Program-made: the position numbers and the translations under genes
In this document: positions 26,425-35,851 of the stretch, piece by piece
Layout of the letters: the number at the start of each line of letters is the position of its first letter
Position numbering within the stretch: position 1 is the first letter of the stretch
Notes under the pieces: generated by a model
Database searches by the model: none
What the model saw: the letters and a program-made list of their open reading frames with translations, nothing else
What the model was told of the DNA's origin: nothing
NCBI RefSeq assembly: GCF_000327065.1
Contig: NC_019936.1
Span: 3,934,001 to 3,998,000 of the forward strand
Direction of reading: 5' to 3'
DNA from: Stutzerimonas stutzeri RCH2
GTDB taxonomy: Bacteria; Pseudomonadota; Gammaproteobacteria; Pseudomonadales; Pseudomonadaceae
Length of the DNA stretch: 64,000 nucleotides

Positions 26425-26585
26425 CTTACACCCTCATTGTGGCTAGACACGCCCGCGGCCACGGTATCGCGAGCGGCGGTCAGTATAACGGCAAGCCATG
26501 CCGGCCGAAACAATACGAAAGGCCCGGCGATTCTCCGCGACGCTTTGTCGCATCGCAACTTTCGTACAAATCGAGGCCGATACGG

Positions 26586-27134
26586 TTAAAAGTTCGCCGG
26601 CGTCGTTGCACTGATCAACCTGGCTGGCGCGTCGAACGGATTGCGAAAACGATGCGGCTTGCTGCTCTCGAAGTAGTAGCTGTCGCCGCTTTCCAGCACA
26701 TATACCTGACCGTTCACGGTCAGTTCCAGGCGGCCCTCGACCAGCATTCCGGCCTCCTCGCCCTGGTGCGAGAGCATGTCCGTCCCGGTATCCGAGCCAG
26801 GCGGATAGGTTTCGGCGAGAAAGGCAATGGCGCGCCCGGGATGCGCCTTGCCAACCAGCTTCATGCTCACCGCGCCGTCGGAGATGTCGATCAGCTCGCT
26901 GCCCTTGTAGACCACCTGGGTGTCGCTGTCCTGATCGAAGTCGGGCGAGAAGAATTCGACCAGCGACATCGGGATGCCGCTGAGCACCTTCTTCAGCGAA
27001 CTGATCGAAGGGCTGACGCTGTTCTTCTCGATCATGGAAATCGTGCTGTTGGTAACGCCGGCGCGCTTGGCGAGTTCACGCTGGGACAGACCCTTGAGCT
27101 TGCGGATGGTTTGCAGTCGAACGCCAACGTCCAA
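26586..27134 (-). CDS. pauR: XRE-cupin transcriptional repressor PauR-like
   Basis: A 182-residue regulator. The N-terminal helix-turn-helix of the XRE type spans residues 5-60 (LQTIRKLKGLSQRELAKRAG, TNSTISMIEKN). The C-terminal cupin spans about 105-180 (GEEAGMLVEGRLEL, LESGDSYYFESSKPHRF). It matches PuuR/PauR, repressors of polyamine catabolism; in P. aeruginosa pauR sits between cycB and the dad genes, exactly as here. The start is TTG at 27134 with GGGGG upstream. The PuuB-type oxidase 2.5 kb away is a plausible target. Confidence 0.88.
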   Translation of the reverse strand: MDVGVRLQTIRKLKGLSQRELAKRAGVTNSTISMIEKNSVSPSISSLKKVLSGIPMSLVEFFSPDFDQDSDTQVVYKGSELIDISDGAVSMKLVGKAHPGRAIAFLAETYPPGSDTGTDMLSHQGEEAGMLVEGRLELTVNGQVYVLESGDSYYFESSKPHRFRNPFDAPARLISATTPANF

Positions 27135-27252
27135 TACGGGAGCCCCCTTTCAAGAGCGATGCGAAGAGGGGGCTATCATGGCTACAGCGTTCAGAATTTA
27201 CAACACCGCCTCCGGACGTCTGGTCGCCCGGCACACGCGGCTTAGCCGGCCT

Positions 27253-27627
27253 TCAAAGCACCGGGCCAGCAAGGTCGGGCATGGCAGCGATGACGGTGAT
27301 CTCCACCCGCACATCCGGCGAATACATCAATGCCTGGACGGTAGTGCGTGCCGGCGCGGTACCCGGCGTAATCCAAGCGTCCCACACCTCGTTCATCCCG
27401 GCGTAATCGGCGGCGATATCCTTGAGGTGGATGGTTGCCGAAAGCAGACGGGCCTTGCTGGTTCCCGCCTCCGCAAGCAGGCGCTCGATGCTCGATAGCG
27501 TTTCGCGGGTCTGCTCGCGGATATCGCCGCTCAGGTCGTCAGCCAGTTGCCCGGACAGATAAACCGCGCCGTTGTGGATCACCGCCTCGCTGTAGCGGGT
27601 TTCAGTGTGCAGCCGCCGGATGGGCAT
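27253..27627 (-). CDS. RidA-family protein of the dad locus
   Basis: A 124-residue RidA/YjgF-family protein. RidA proteins hydrolyse reactive imines released by PLP- or flavin-dependent enzymes. The chorismate-mutase-like fold signatures [10 protein letters not shown] and [10 protein letters not shown] are present, as is the C-terminal VEITVIAAM. Its start overlaps the dadA stop by 26 bases, so it is translated with dadA, whose product releases imino acids from D-amino acids; clearing those imines is the likely job. A second, canonical RidA is encoded after spoT. Confidence 0.9.
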   Translation of the reverse strand: MPIRRLHTETRYSEAVIHNGAVYLSGQLADDLSGDIREQTRETLSSIERLLAEAGTSKARLLSATIHLKDIAADYAGMNEVWDAWITPGTAPARTTVQALMYSPDVRVEITVIAAMPDLAGPVL

Positions 27628-28900
27628 GTTTACGTGTCTCCTTGTGCTTGCCGTAACGGAAGATATCCAGCCCGTCGGTACTGATTTGCGGACGCTTGGA
27701 CGCGAGCAGATCAGCCAAAACCCGGCCGGAGCCGCAGGCCATGGTCCAGCCCAGCGTGCCGTGACCGGTATTGAGGTACAGGTTGCGATACGCGGTGGCG
27801 CCTATGATCGGTGTGCCATCGGGCGTGGCCGGTCGCAGGCCGGTCCAGAATACTGCTTCCGCCGGATCGCCGCCTTGCGGATAAAGATCACCGACGACCA
27901 TTTCAAGTGTTTCCCGACGGCGCGGGTTGAGCGACAGGTCGTGCCCGGCGATCTCCGCCATGCCACCGACACGGATGCGCTGATCGAAACGGGTAATGGC
28001 GACTTTGTAGGTCTCGTCGAGCACGGTCGACTGCGGCGCCATTGCCGGGTCGCTGATCGGCACGGTCAGCGAATAGCCCTTGAGCGGGTAGACCGGCGCG
28101 CGAATGCCCAGCGGCTTGAGCATCTGCGGGCTGTAGCTGCCGAGCGCCAGCACGTAGCGGTCCGCGGTTTCCAGCTTGCCGTCGATCCAGACCCCGGCGA
28201 TGCGGTCACCGGCATGCTCCAGGCGCTGGATGTTCTGCCCGAAGCGGAACTCGACACCCAGTGCCAGCGCCATCTCGGCCAGCCGTGAGGTGAACATCTG
28301 GCAGTCGCCGGTCTGGTCGTTGGGCAGGCGCAGGGCTCCGCTCAGCTTGTGCGCGACCTTCGCCAGGGCCGGTTCGACACGACCGATGGCGGCGCGATCG
28401 AGCAACTCATAGGGCACGCCGGAACGCTCCAGTACGGCAATGTCCTTCGCCGCGGCATCCAGCTGGGCCTGGGTGCGGAACAGCTGCGTGGTACCGAGCT
28501 GACGGCCCTCATAGGCGATACCGGTTTCGGCGCGCAGTTCGTCGAGGCAGTCGCGACTGTACTCGGACAGCCGCACCATGCGCTCCTTGTTCACCGCATA
28601 GCGCGCCGCGGTGCAATTGCGCAGCATCTGCGCCATCCACAGATACTGGTCGACGTCACCGGTGAGCTTGATCGCCAGCGGTGCATGGCGCTGCAACAGC
28701 CACTTCATGGCCTTGAGCGGCACGCCGGGCGCGGCCCAGGGCGAGGCATAACCCGGCGAGACCTGACCGGCATTGGCAAAACTGGTTTCCATCGCGACGG
28801 CTGGTTGCCGATCGACCACCACCACCTCGAAACCGGCTCGCGCCAGATAGTAGGCGCTGGCCGTACCGACCACCCCGCTACCCAATACCAGTACACGCAT
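27602..28900 (-). CDS. dadA: D-amino acid dehydrogenase small subunit
   Basis: A 432-residue FAD enzyme of the inner membrane face that oxidises D-alanine and other D-amino acids to oxo acids. The N-terminal dinucleotide-binding motif [19 protein letters not shown] is at 4-22, the substrate-region signature [10 protein letters not shown] follows, and the C-terminal block [23 protein letters not shown] is diagnostic. GGGAGGCTGCA precedes the ATG. It is divergent from lrp across an AT-rich control region. The usual downstream dadX alanine racemase gene is absent between ridA and pauR. Confidence 0.94.
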   Translation of the reverse strand: MRVLVLGSGVVGTASAYYLARAGFEVVVVDRQPAVAMETSFANAGQVSPGYASPWAAPGVPLKAMKWLLQRHAPLAIKLTGDVDQYLWMAQMLRNCTAARYAVNKERMVRLSEYSRDCLDELRAETGIAYEGRQLGTTQLFRTQAQLDAAAKDIAVLERSGVPYELLDRAAIGRVEPALAKVAHKLSGALRLPNDQTGDCQMFTSRLAEMALALGVEFRFGQNIQRLEHAGDRIAGVWIDGKLETADRYVLALGSYSPQMLKPLGIRAPVYPLKGYSLTVPISDPAMAPQSTVLDETYKVAITRFDQRIRVGGMAEIAGHDLSLNPRRRETLEMVVGDLYPQGGDPAEAVFWTGLRPATPDGTPIIGATAYRNLYLNTGHGTLGWTMACGSGRVLADLLASKRPQISTDGLDIFRYGKHKETRKHAHPAAAH

Positions 28901-29046
28901 TGCAGCCTCCCGCCCGCTCGAACGGACTTTTCCGGATCACTATTGAAGCGGAGTATAAAAAGGCAGAGGCAGTGTTATTCACCATATAAAAAGCTATCTT
29001 TGGCCTTTATTCACGCCAAACGCGCTTTATTCGGAGGGCATATCCC
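28901..29046. promoter_or_regulatory. Divergent dadA / lrp control region
   Basis: This 146-base spacer contains a notably AT-rich core (about 28955-29030) in otherwise GC-rich DNA. A minus-strand TATACT, about 55 bases from the dadA start, could be its -10 box. AT-rich tracts are what Lrp-type proteins bind, and DadR/Lrp control of dadA is known in Pseudomonas; individual sites were not resolved. Confidence 0.55.
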
Positions 29047-29535
29047 TTGAGAACCCGCCATCAGACACGCCGCGAACTGGACAAGATCGACCGCCATATC
29101 CTGCGTATTCTGCAAGCCGAAGGGCGCCTGCCTTTCACCGAATTGGGTGAGCGCGTCGGCCTGTCGACCACGCCCTGCACGGAGCGGGTGCGACGGCTGG
29201 AGCGCGAGGGCATCATCATGGGCTACTCCGCGCGGCTGAACCCGCAGCATCTGAAGGCGGGCCTGCTGGTCTTCGTCGAGATCAGCCTGGCGTACAAATC
29301 GGGCGACATCTTCGAGGAGTTTCGCCGCGCCGTGCTCAAGTTGCCGCACGTGCTCGAATGCCACCTGGTTTCCGGTGACTTCGATTACCTGGTCAAGGCG
29401 CGGATCTCGGAAATGGCCTCCTACCGCAAATTGCTCGGCGACATCCTGCTGAAGCTGCCCCATGTGCGCGAGTCGAAGAGCTATATCGTGATGGAGGAGA
29501 TCAAGGAGTCGCTTGACCTGCCGGTGCCGGACTAG
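29047..29535 (+). CDS. lrp: Lrp/AsnC-family regulator (DadR-like)
   Basis: A 162-residue feast/famine regulator. The N-terminal helix-turn-helix spans 10-60 (LDKIDRHILRILQAEGR, LGERVGLSTTPCTERVRRLE). The C-terminal RAM effector domain runs from about 75 to 150. In P. aeruginosa the gene at this place activates dadA in response to L-alanine. The start is TTG, supported by GGAGG eight bases upstream. It is transcribed away from dadA, so both genes share the AT-rich control region. Confidence 0.92.
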   Translation: MRTRHQTRRELDKIDRHILRILQAEGRLPFTELGERVGLSTTPCTERVRRLEREGIIMGYSARLNPQHLKAGLLVFVEISLAYKSGDIFEEFRRAVLKLPHVLECHLVSGDFDYLVKARISEMASYRKLLGDILLKLPHVRESKSYIVMEEIKESLDLPVPD

Positions 29536-29638
29536 AGCGTCCGGGTGCGTATCCGGACGTACCGCGAGAAGCCAGTCGCGCCACCGTCGGTCCAGCTCGC
29601 CTTTGCCCCGCGGCACCGCTCCGGTCTACCCTAGAAAG

Positions 29639-30973
29639 ATGCAGACCTTTCATGACACTTCAGTGAATCATCGTGCATCCGCTTCGAACACCAGCGACCA
29701 TGCACCTTCCTACTATGCCGCGAGCGTCAACCGCGAGCTATCCTTCGAGCCCCTGCAGGGCGAACAGCGAGCCGACGTGTGCATCGTCGGTGGCGGCTTC
29801 TCCGGCCTAAATACCGCCATCGAACTGGCCGAACGCGGGCTCAGCGTCATCCTGCTGGAAGCGCACCGCATCGGCTGGGGCGCCAGCGGGCGCAATGGCG
29901 GCCAGCTGATCCGCGGCGTCGGCCATGACGTCGAGCAGTTCACCAACATCCTCGGTGAAGAAGGTGTCGACGAGCTCAAGCGCATGGGCTTCGAAGCCGT
30001 GGACATCGTTCGCCAGCGCATCGAGCGCTACGCCATCGACTGCGACCTGACCTGGGGCTACTGCGACCTCGCCACCAAGCCGCGACACCTGAAAGGCTTC
30101 GACGAGGAATACTCCGACCTGCTGCGCCTCGGCTATCCACACCCGCTGCAGCGCGTGTCGCGTCCCAACCTGGCCACGGTGGTGGGCTCGCAGCGCTATC
30201 TCGGCGGTCTGCTGGACATGGGCTCGGGACACCTGCACCCGTTGAACCTGGCGCTCGGCGAGGCCGCTGCGGCGCAATCGCTAGGCGTGCGCCTGTTCGA
30301 ACAATCGGCGGTCGAGCGCATCGAGTACGGCCCGCAAGTAGCGCTGCATACCGCCCAGGGCGTGGTGCACGCGGACAACCTCGTGCTGGCCTGCAATGCC
30401 TACCTCAATGGCCTGCAGCCGAAGCTGGCGGGCAAGGTGCTGCCAGCCGGCAGCTATATCATCGCCACCGAGCGACTGCCGGAACCGCTGCAGCGTGAAC
30501 TGCTGCCGCAGAACATGGCGGTATGCGATCAGCGGGTGGCACTCGACTACTTCCGTCTCAGCGCCGATGGCCGATTGCTGTTCGGCGGTGCCTGCCACTA
30601 CTCCGGCCGTGATCCGAAAGATATCGCCGCTTACATGCAGCCGAAGATGCTCGAAGTATTCCCGCAGCTGATCGGCATCGGCATCGACTACCAGTGGGGC
30701 GGCATGATCGGCATCGGCGCCAACCGGCTGCCGCAGATCGGCCGGCTGCCAGAGCAGCCCAACGTGTTCTATGCCCAGGCCTATTCCGGACACGGTCTGA
30801 ATGCCACGCACCTGGCCGGGCACTTGCTGGCCGAAGCGATCGCCACCCAGGAAAGTCATGGCTTCGACCTGTTCGCCCAGGTGCCGCATCCGACCTTCCC
30901 CGGTGGCCGGGCATTGCGTTCGCCGCTGCTGGCCCTGGGCATGCTCTGGTATCGGCTGAAAGACCGTTTCTGA
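29639..30973 (+). CDS. FAD-dependent oxidase, gamma-glutamylputrescine oxidase type (PuuB/PauB)
   Basis: A 444-residue DAO-family flavoprotein. The FAD motif VCIVGGGFSGLNTAIELAERG begins near residue 50, GWGASGRNGGQLIRG follows, and the C-terminal GGMIGIGANRLPQIG and YAQAYSGHGLNATHLAG blocks match PuuB-type gamma-glutamyl-polyamine oxidases. In P. aeruginosa a pauB paralogue lies beside lrp. PauR encoded nearby is the likely repressor. The start at ATG 29639 is tentative: its ribosome binding site is weak (AGAAAG), and the frame is open upstream in lrp-overlapping sequence with no family similarity. Confidence 0.85.
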   Translation: MQTFHDTSVNHRASASNTSDHAPSYYAASVNRELSFEPLQGEQRADVCIVGGGFSGLNTAIELAERGLSVILLEAHRIGWGASGRNGGQLIRGVGHDVEQFTNILGEEGVDELKRMGFEAVDIVRQRIERYAIDCDLTWGYCDLATKPRHLKGFDEEYSDLLRLGYPHPLQRVSRPNLATVVGSQRYLGGLLDMGSGHLHPLNLALGEAAAAQSLGVRLFEQSAVERIEYGPQVALHTAQGVVHADNLVLACNAYLNGLQPKLAGKVLPAGSYIIATERLPEPLQRELLPQNMAVCDQRVALDYFRLSADGRLLFGGACHYSGRDPKDIAAYMQPKMLEVFPQLIGIGIDYQWGGMIGIGANRLPQIGRLPEQPNVFYAQAYSGHGLNATHLAGHLLAEAIATQESHGFDLFAQVPHPTFPGGRALRSPLLALGMLWYRLKDRF

Positions 30974-31031
30974 ATTTTCCGACGAAGCGCAGCGTCCAAG
31001 CCTTGATGAACGGACGCATATCGGAGAGACC

Positions 31032-32579
31032 TTGCGCGCTTACCTGACGCTTCTGCTGGCTCTGCTGCTGGTCGGCTGTGCCAGCCACCCTGCACCCAGT
31101 GAGTCCTATTCGGTGGCGCCGGATGCATCGCCGCTCGGACGACGCATCCAGCAGCTCGCTGCAGAGCAGCCGCACGGCTACTCCGGTTATCGTCTGCTAG
31201 CGGAAAGCACCGAGGCATTCACCGCCCGCACCGAAATGATTCGCGCGGCGCAGCTCAGCCTGGACGTGCAGTACTACATAGTGCATGACGGCATGACCAC
31301 CCGCGCGCTGATCGAGGAGCTGCTGCAGGCTGCCGACCGCGGCGTGCGAGTGCGCCTGCTGCTGGATGACACCACCAGCGATGGCCACGACTACCGCATT
31401 GGCACCCTCGCAGCACACCCCAATGTCCAGATCCGCGTCTTCAATCCGCTGCACCTTGGCCGCAGCACCGGCATTACCCGCACCATGGGGCGACTGCTGC
31501 ACCTGTCGTTGCAGCATCGACGGATGCACAACAAGCTGATGCTGGTCGATGGCAGCCTGGCTATCGTCGGCGGCCGCAACCTGGGCGACGAGTATTTCGA
31601 CGCCGATCAGGCCTTCAACTTCACCGATATCGATCTGCTCAGTGCTGGCCCGGTCGCCGAGCAACTGGCACAGAGTTTCGATCAGTACTGGAACAATCAG
31701 TTGAGCGTGCCCATCCAGCGATTTCTCTGGTGGCAGCCGAAACCCAGCCGGCTGGACAAGGCACGCAAACAGCTGCGTGACTACCTGCAGCAGGCGCGTC
31801 ACGACAACAGCGAGCAGTACCAGCGGCTGATGCAGTACAAGCAGGATCCGCAACTGCAGCAATGGCTGGACGACCTCATCTGGGCGCCCGGCGAGGCGAT
31901 GTGGGACGCGCCGGAGAAGCTGCTGGCCGAAGGCATACCGGCCACCTCACTGCTGCTGACGACCCAACTCGCACCGACCATGCAGACGGTAAGTCGCGAG
32001 CTGACCCTGGTATCGGCCTACTTCGTGCCCACGGACAGCGGCGTCGAGTATCTGGCTGATCGCACCGGCGCCGGCGTCACCGTGCGTATTCTCACCAACT
32101 CCCTGGAGGCCACCGACGTCCCGGCCGTGCACGGTGGCTACGCGCCCTATCGCGAGGCGATGCTGGAGCTCGGCGTACGCCTGTTCGAACTGCGCCGGCA
32201 ACCGGAGCAGGAGCCGTCCTACAGCTTTCTCGGTGAGTCGGAGTCGAGCCTGCACAGCAAGGCGGCAGTGTTCGACCAGAATAAGGTCTTCATCGGCTCG
32301 TTGAACCTCGACCCGCGCTCCGTGCTGTGGAACAGCGAGGTGGGCGTTCTGGTGGAAAGCCAGGAGCTGGCCCGCGAGGTTCAGCGGCTTACGCTGGAGG
32401 GCATGTCGCCAGCGCTCAGCTACGAGGTACGCCTGGAGGAACGCGACGGCCGCAAGCAGCTGGTATGGATCGCCGAGGATGAGGGGCGGTTGCGCGTGAT
32501 CGACAAGGAACCGGGCGGGCTCTGGCGCCGCTTCAATGCCTGGTTCGCCGAGATCATCGGCCTGGAGAAGATGCTCTAG
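31032..32579 (+). CDS. Phospholipase D / ClsC-like lipoprotein
   Basis: A 515-residue phospholipase D superfamily protein with two HKD motifs: HNKLMLVDGSLAIVGGRN in the first half and HSKAAVFDQNKVFIGSLN in the second. This arrangement matches cardiolipin synthase C-type enzymes. The N-terminus is a lipoprotein signal (LLALLLVGCAS, lipid-bearing Cys near residue 16), so it is probably anchored in the membrane facing the periplasm. The start is TTG with GGAGAG just upstream. Unlike E. coli clsC there is no ymdB-type partner; the gene stands alone between the PuuB gene and an exported unknown. Confidence 0.85.
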   Translation: MRAYLTLLLALLLVGCASHPAPSESYSVAPDASPLGRRIQQLAAEQPHGYSGYRLLAESTEAFTARTEMIRAAQLSLDVQYYIVHDGMTTRALIEELLQAADRGVRVRLLLDDTTSDGHDYRIGTLAAHPNVQIRVFNPLHLGRSTGITRTMGRLLHLSLQHRRMHNKLMLVDGSLAIVGGRNLGDEYFDADQAFNFTDIDLLSAGPVAEQLAQSFDQYWNNQLSVPIQRFLWWQPKPSRLDKARKQLRDYLQQARHDNSEQYQRLMQYKQDPQLQQWLDDLIWAPGEAMWDAPEKLLAEGIPATSLLLTTQLAPTMQTVSRELTLVSAYFVPTDSGVEYLADRTGAGVTVRILTNSLEATDVPAVHGGYAPYREAMLELGVRLFELRRQPEQEPSYSFLGESESSLHSKAAVFDQNKVFIGSLNLDPRSVLWNSEVGVLVESQELAREVQRLTLEGMSPALSYEVRLEERDGRKQLVWIAEDEGRLRVIDKEPGGLWRRFNAWFAEIIGLEKML

Positions 32580-32736
32580 CGTTCGCGTCCGAACACCGCA
32601 CGATTGCACCGTGGCGCATTCGCTTCGGCATAAATCATTCTTTGGGGTGATACCACTTGGCCAGCGGTCCGTTAGGCTCAGGAACGCTGCTGCCACGCAC
32701 GCATAGCTTCTATAAAAATAAAAAAGGAGCACGACA

Positions 32737-33480
32737 ATGGACCGTTCCACTCGCCTCTGGCTATTGCTGATCCTCGCAATACTGCCCGGCTTCACCGAAG
32801 CGGCTCAGGCCGAACCGACCTCACCTCTGCAGAGCATGCAGATCCATGCCAACCGCGCCACCAGCAGCTTGCTGCTCTACCGCGGCGAAGGCTTCCAGAA
32901 AGCCCATCTGCTGCGCCTGGAGGAAGATATCCGCGCGCTGAACGCTGCCTTGCTGAAGGTCGCCAATCCCACCAGCGCGCTTCGCGAAAGCCACCTGGAA
33001 CTGCAGACCCGGCTGCGGGAGGGTGCCAGCTTCGGCTACAAGGAAGACGACATGCCCTGGGGCTGGCCGCTGCAGATGAGCAAGGCATTGCGCGACTTTC
33101 TTACGGCCGCCCGCGCGCAGCAGGGCGCCGATACCGAGGCGGAACTGCCGGCGAAAGTGGAGTACCTGGCCGTGCAATACCTCAGCCGCGCTTATATCGG
33201 CTCGTTCGAGATCGCCCGTGAACAGCCGGACACCTACCTCGGGCAGGACGAACGCAATCTGGTGCCGGCCATCGACGCGCAGCTAGCCGGGCTGGACGGC
33301 AAGCGCGATCCCGCTCTGGCCAAGCTCAAGACCCGCTGGGATTTTCTCAAGGTAGCGCTCGAGGACATGAACAGCGCCAGCAACAACCTCACCACCGCCT
33401 CCGGCCGACCCTTCGCGCCGATCATGGTCGACCGTCATGCCCGCAGCCTCAGCGACCAGTGGATGGCCGCCAGACCCTGA
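32737..33480 (+). CDS. Exported protein of unknown function
   Basis: A 247-residue protein I do not recognise. A signal peptide is clear (MDRSTRLWLLLILAILPG, cleavage near AQAEP), so it is periplasmic or outer-membrane associated. The mature part is rich in helices with many Leu/Ala heptads (for example LEEDIRALNAALLKV and LAKLKTRWDFLKVALEDMNS). Its general look recalls the helical sensor domains of PilJ/NarX-type receptors, but there is no membrane anchor or signalling domain; that is only an impression. AAGGAG lies 8 bases before the ATG, and an AT-rich stretch (32711-32728) could hold its promoter. Confidence 0.65.
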   Translation: MDRSTRLWLLLILAILPGFTEAAQAEPTSPLQSMQIHANRATSSLLLYRGEGFQKAHLLRLEEDIRALNAALLKVANPTSALRESHLELQTRLREGASFGYKEDDMPWGWPLQMSKALRDFLTAARAQQGADTEAELPAKVEYLAVQYLSRAYIGSFEIAREQPDTYLGQDERNLVPAIDAQLAGLDGKRDPALAKLKTRWDFLKVALEDMNSASNNLTTASGRPFAPIMVDRHARSLSDQWMAARP

Positions 33481-33486
33481 CCACGG

Positions 33487-34011
33487 TCAGCCGTGGGCGG
33501 CCGACTCGCGCAGACGCACCGGACCGACGCGCGCTTCGATGGCGAGGCGCAACGGTTCGCGCAGGCCAAGCATGAAACCGAGTTCAGCCGCGACGAACAG
33601 CGGGCCGATGATCAGTCCGGTAAGGTCATCGACGAAGGCCGGCTTGCGCCCCTCGAAATAGTGCCCGACGAACTGGATCACCCAGCCGAGCACGAACAAT
33701 CCCAGCCCAACGCCCAGCCACAACGCCGTCGTCGCGCTGGCAAGGCGCGCGCCCAGCCATACGCTCAGCAGCAACACCGCGCCCATCAGCAGGCCATAAC
33801 GCAGATCGAGACGTAGATAGAACAGCGCCGCCGCGAGCGAGACCAGTGCGGCCGGGCTGAGCCATAGTCCAGCCACGTCGATGCCAGGCCGCGACAGCAA
33901 CACGGCAACCGCCAGCACGATCAGCGGAATGCCGATGAAATGGGTGAGCAGGTTGCGCGGGTCACGATGATAGGCCGCGTACTGCGCCAGGTGATCGGTG
34001 AGGGTTTTCAT
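33487..34011 (-). CDS. Mpo1/DUF962-family membrane protein
   Basis: A 174-residue membrane protein of the DUF962 family, related to yeast Mpo1 (a fatty-acid alpha-dioxygenase of phytosphingosine breakdown). Four to five hydrophobic segments are seen, and the family histidines are in YAAYHRDPRNLLTHFIGIPL and QFVGHYFEGRKPAF. The enzymatic role in bacteria is not established. I use ATG 34011, nine bases after GGAG; an ATG three codons earlier is possible. It is convergent with the exported unknown, with 6 bases between their ends. Confidence 0.85.
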   Translation of the reverse strand: MKTLTDHLAQYAAYHRDPRNLLTHFIGIPLIVLAVAVLLSRPGIDVAGLWLSPAALVSLAAALFYLRLDLRYGLLMGAVLLLSVWLGARLASATTALWLGVGLGLFVLGWVIQFVGHYFEGRKPAFVDDLTGLIIGPLFVAAELGFMLGLREPLRLAIEARVGPVRLRESAAHG

Positions 34012-34114
34012 TGGCGGCATCTCCAGATTTCGCGTCCGCCAAGCTTAGTCGGTCGGTGCGCTGCCGCCCTCGTCAGCAGCCAAGGCAATCACGCCAAGAT
34101 CGAGGTTGGCTGCG

Positions 34115-35680
34115 CTATTCCTCGGGTCGATAACCCAGTCGCAGCCCGCCCCAGTGCCGACCATTGACCATGATCGGTACCGACAGATCGTGCATCAGCT
34201 CGCCGGTATCGCGGCTGTAGGTCTGCAGCAATACCCGGCGCTGATGACTGCCACAACGCCCGCCGGTGCGATCGTTGAACAGGCGCTTGCTGCGGCTCTT
34301 GACCCGGTCGATTTCCGGATTGCCCACCGGCGGCTGGCTGAATGCACGATTGTGCGTCGGCACGTAACCTTCGGGCGTGGTGGCGATGGCATAGACCATC
34401 GCCGAATGCTGCTGCAGCAGCGGCTCCTGAACCGCCGGCAGCACCTCGTCGGCGTAGCGGTCGAAGCGGGTCTGGTATTTGACCGGATTGGTATTGGGCT
34501 GCGCCCGATAATTGCGATCGAACAGGTCATCGAGACTGACGCGTCCGGCGGCAATATCCGCCTCGAACCGTGCGGCAATCGCTGCCGCCCCCTGGCGAGC
34601 CAGATCGAACATCGCCTGGTGGTAGTCGTCGAGCTGCACCTCGGCCAGCTGTTCGCTGGCACTCTCGGCCTGCGCCACCAGTCGTTCCGCAGCCTGCTCG
34701 AGCTGCCGGGTCTGCTTTTCGCTGTCCAGCGCGTCGGCGCGCAACTGATCGAGGGCGACGAACTGACCGGTTAGGCGCTGATGGTTGTCGGCGGTGCCGG
34801 TGGTGATCTGCTCGACCTGGCTTTCGACGCTGCCGGCCAGGCCGGCGATGCCACTGAGCTGCTCGCCGGTGGCGGCAATCTGTTCGGCAGCGGCATCCAG
34901 CTCGCTGCCCTGGCGCTGGATATAGCTGACTACCGCCTCGCTCTGCTGACGAATGTCGCCCACCATGCGACCGACTTCCTCGGTAGCACTGGAGGTACGC
35001 GCCGCCAGGCTGCGAACCTCATCGGCGACCACGGCGAAACCACGCCCGGCCTCACCGGCGCGCGCAGCCTCGATGGCCGCATTCAGGGCAAGCAGGTTGG
35101 TCTGACTGGCAATGGACTGGATCACGTCGGTGATCCGGCGGATCTCTTCAGTGCGTGCCGAAAGCCCGTCGATCAACTCGCGGCTGGCGTGGGTCTGCGC
35201 ACTGAGCTGCTGCATGCGCTCGATCGCCTTCTGCAACTCCGCCTGCCCGGCATCGCTGCGCTGGCGTACCGCCTGCGCAGCGTCCAGCGTATGGCGGGCG
35301 CGCTCTGCGCTGTCCTGCTCGGTAGCGGCGATGGCCTGCGCGCCGTTGGCAATTTCGCTCACGGCCTGCAGTTGCGATTGCAGCCGACTGGCCAGCTGCT
35401 CGGCGCTGTAGGCGACCTGGGCAGCCGACAAGGCGTTGTGACAGGTGTTGCGCGAGAGGTTCTTGCTCAGTTCGGCGAAGGCACGCGGCGTATCGTCAGC
35501 GCTCGCTGCGTCAGCATTCGCCGCCAGCGATGCACTGAACCAGGGCCAGAGCGCTGCGGCGAGCAACAATATCGCCGTCACTGCCAGCGGCGGAGCCAGC
35601 CAGTAATGCACAAGCAACAAACCTATGATCAACGCGGCGTGGAACGCCACGAGCTTGGGATGGCGGTAGGCGGGGCTCAT
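34115..35680 (-). CDS. Methyl-accepting chemotaxis protein with C-terminal sensor-like domain
   Basis: A 521-residue chemoreceptor. Two closely spaced hydrophobic segments near the N-terminus leave almost no periplasmic loop, and no HAMP domain is evident. The signalling domain with the invariant tip ([32 protein letters not shown]) occupies about 70-330. A C-terminal 150-residue region follows with the pattern of a PAS/Cache-like sensor ([15 protein letters not shown], then [20 protein letters not shown]). It thus probably senses a cytosolic ligand. ATG 35680 follows GAGGCCGTCC. It has no che genes nearby. Confidence 0.85.
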   Translation of the reverse strand: MSPAYRHPKLVAFHAALIIGLLLVHYWLAPPLAVTAILLLAAALWPWFSASLAANADAASADDTPRAFAELSKNLSRNTCHNALSAAQVAYSAEQLASRLQSQLQAVSEIANGAQAIAATEQDSAERARHTLDAAQAVRQRSDAGQAELQKAIERMQQLSAQTHASRELIDGLSARTEEIRRITDVIQSIASQTNLLALNAAIEAARAGEAGRGFAVVADEVRSLAARTSSATEEVGRMVGDIRQQSEAVVSYIQRQGSELDAAAEQIAATGEQLSGIAGLAGSVESQVEQITTGTADNHQRLTGQFVALDQLRADALDSEKQTRQLEQAAERLVAQAESASEQLAEVQLDDYHQAMFDLARQGAAAIAARFEADIAAGRVSLDDLFDRNYRAQPNTNPVKYQTRFDRYADEVLPAVQEPLLQQHSAMVYAIATTPEGYVPTHNRAFSQPPVGNPEIDRVKSRSKRLFNDRTGGRCGSHQRRVLLQTYSRDTGELMHDLSVPIMVNGRHWGGLRLGYRPEE

Positions 35681-35851
35681 GGACGGCCTCTTGTTCTTGT
35701 CGGATCGATCCGACGTTGTACCCATAGCCCCGGATAAAGAACAGTAGTGCCTTAGTAGCAACGTGCCGTCATCGGAGGCTCACTTCAGGCTTAGCGGCCG
35801 CTCCCGCACAAACTGAAGCCGTCCAGCCCCCACCGCCGGTCGGGACATCCG

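Noticed and set aside
29538..29559. Terminator after lrp (CGTCCGG / CCGGACG)
   Set aside because: The stem is only 7 bp, has an 8-base loop and no T run; insufficient for a call.
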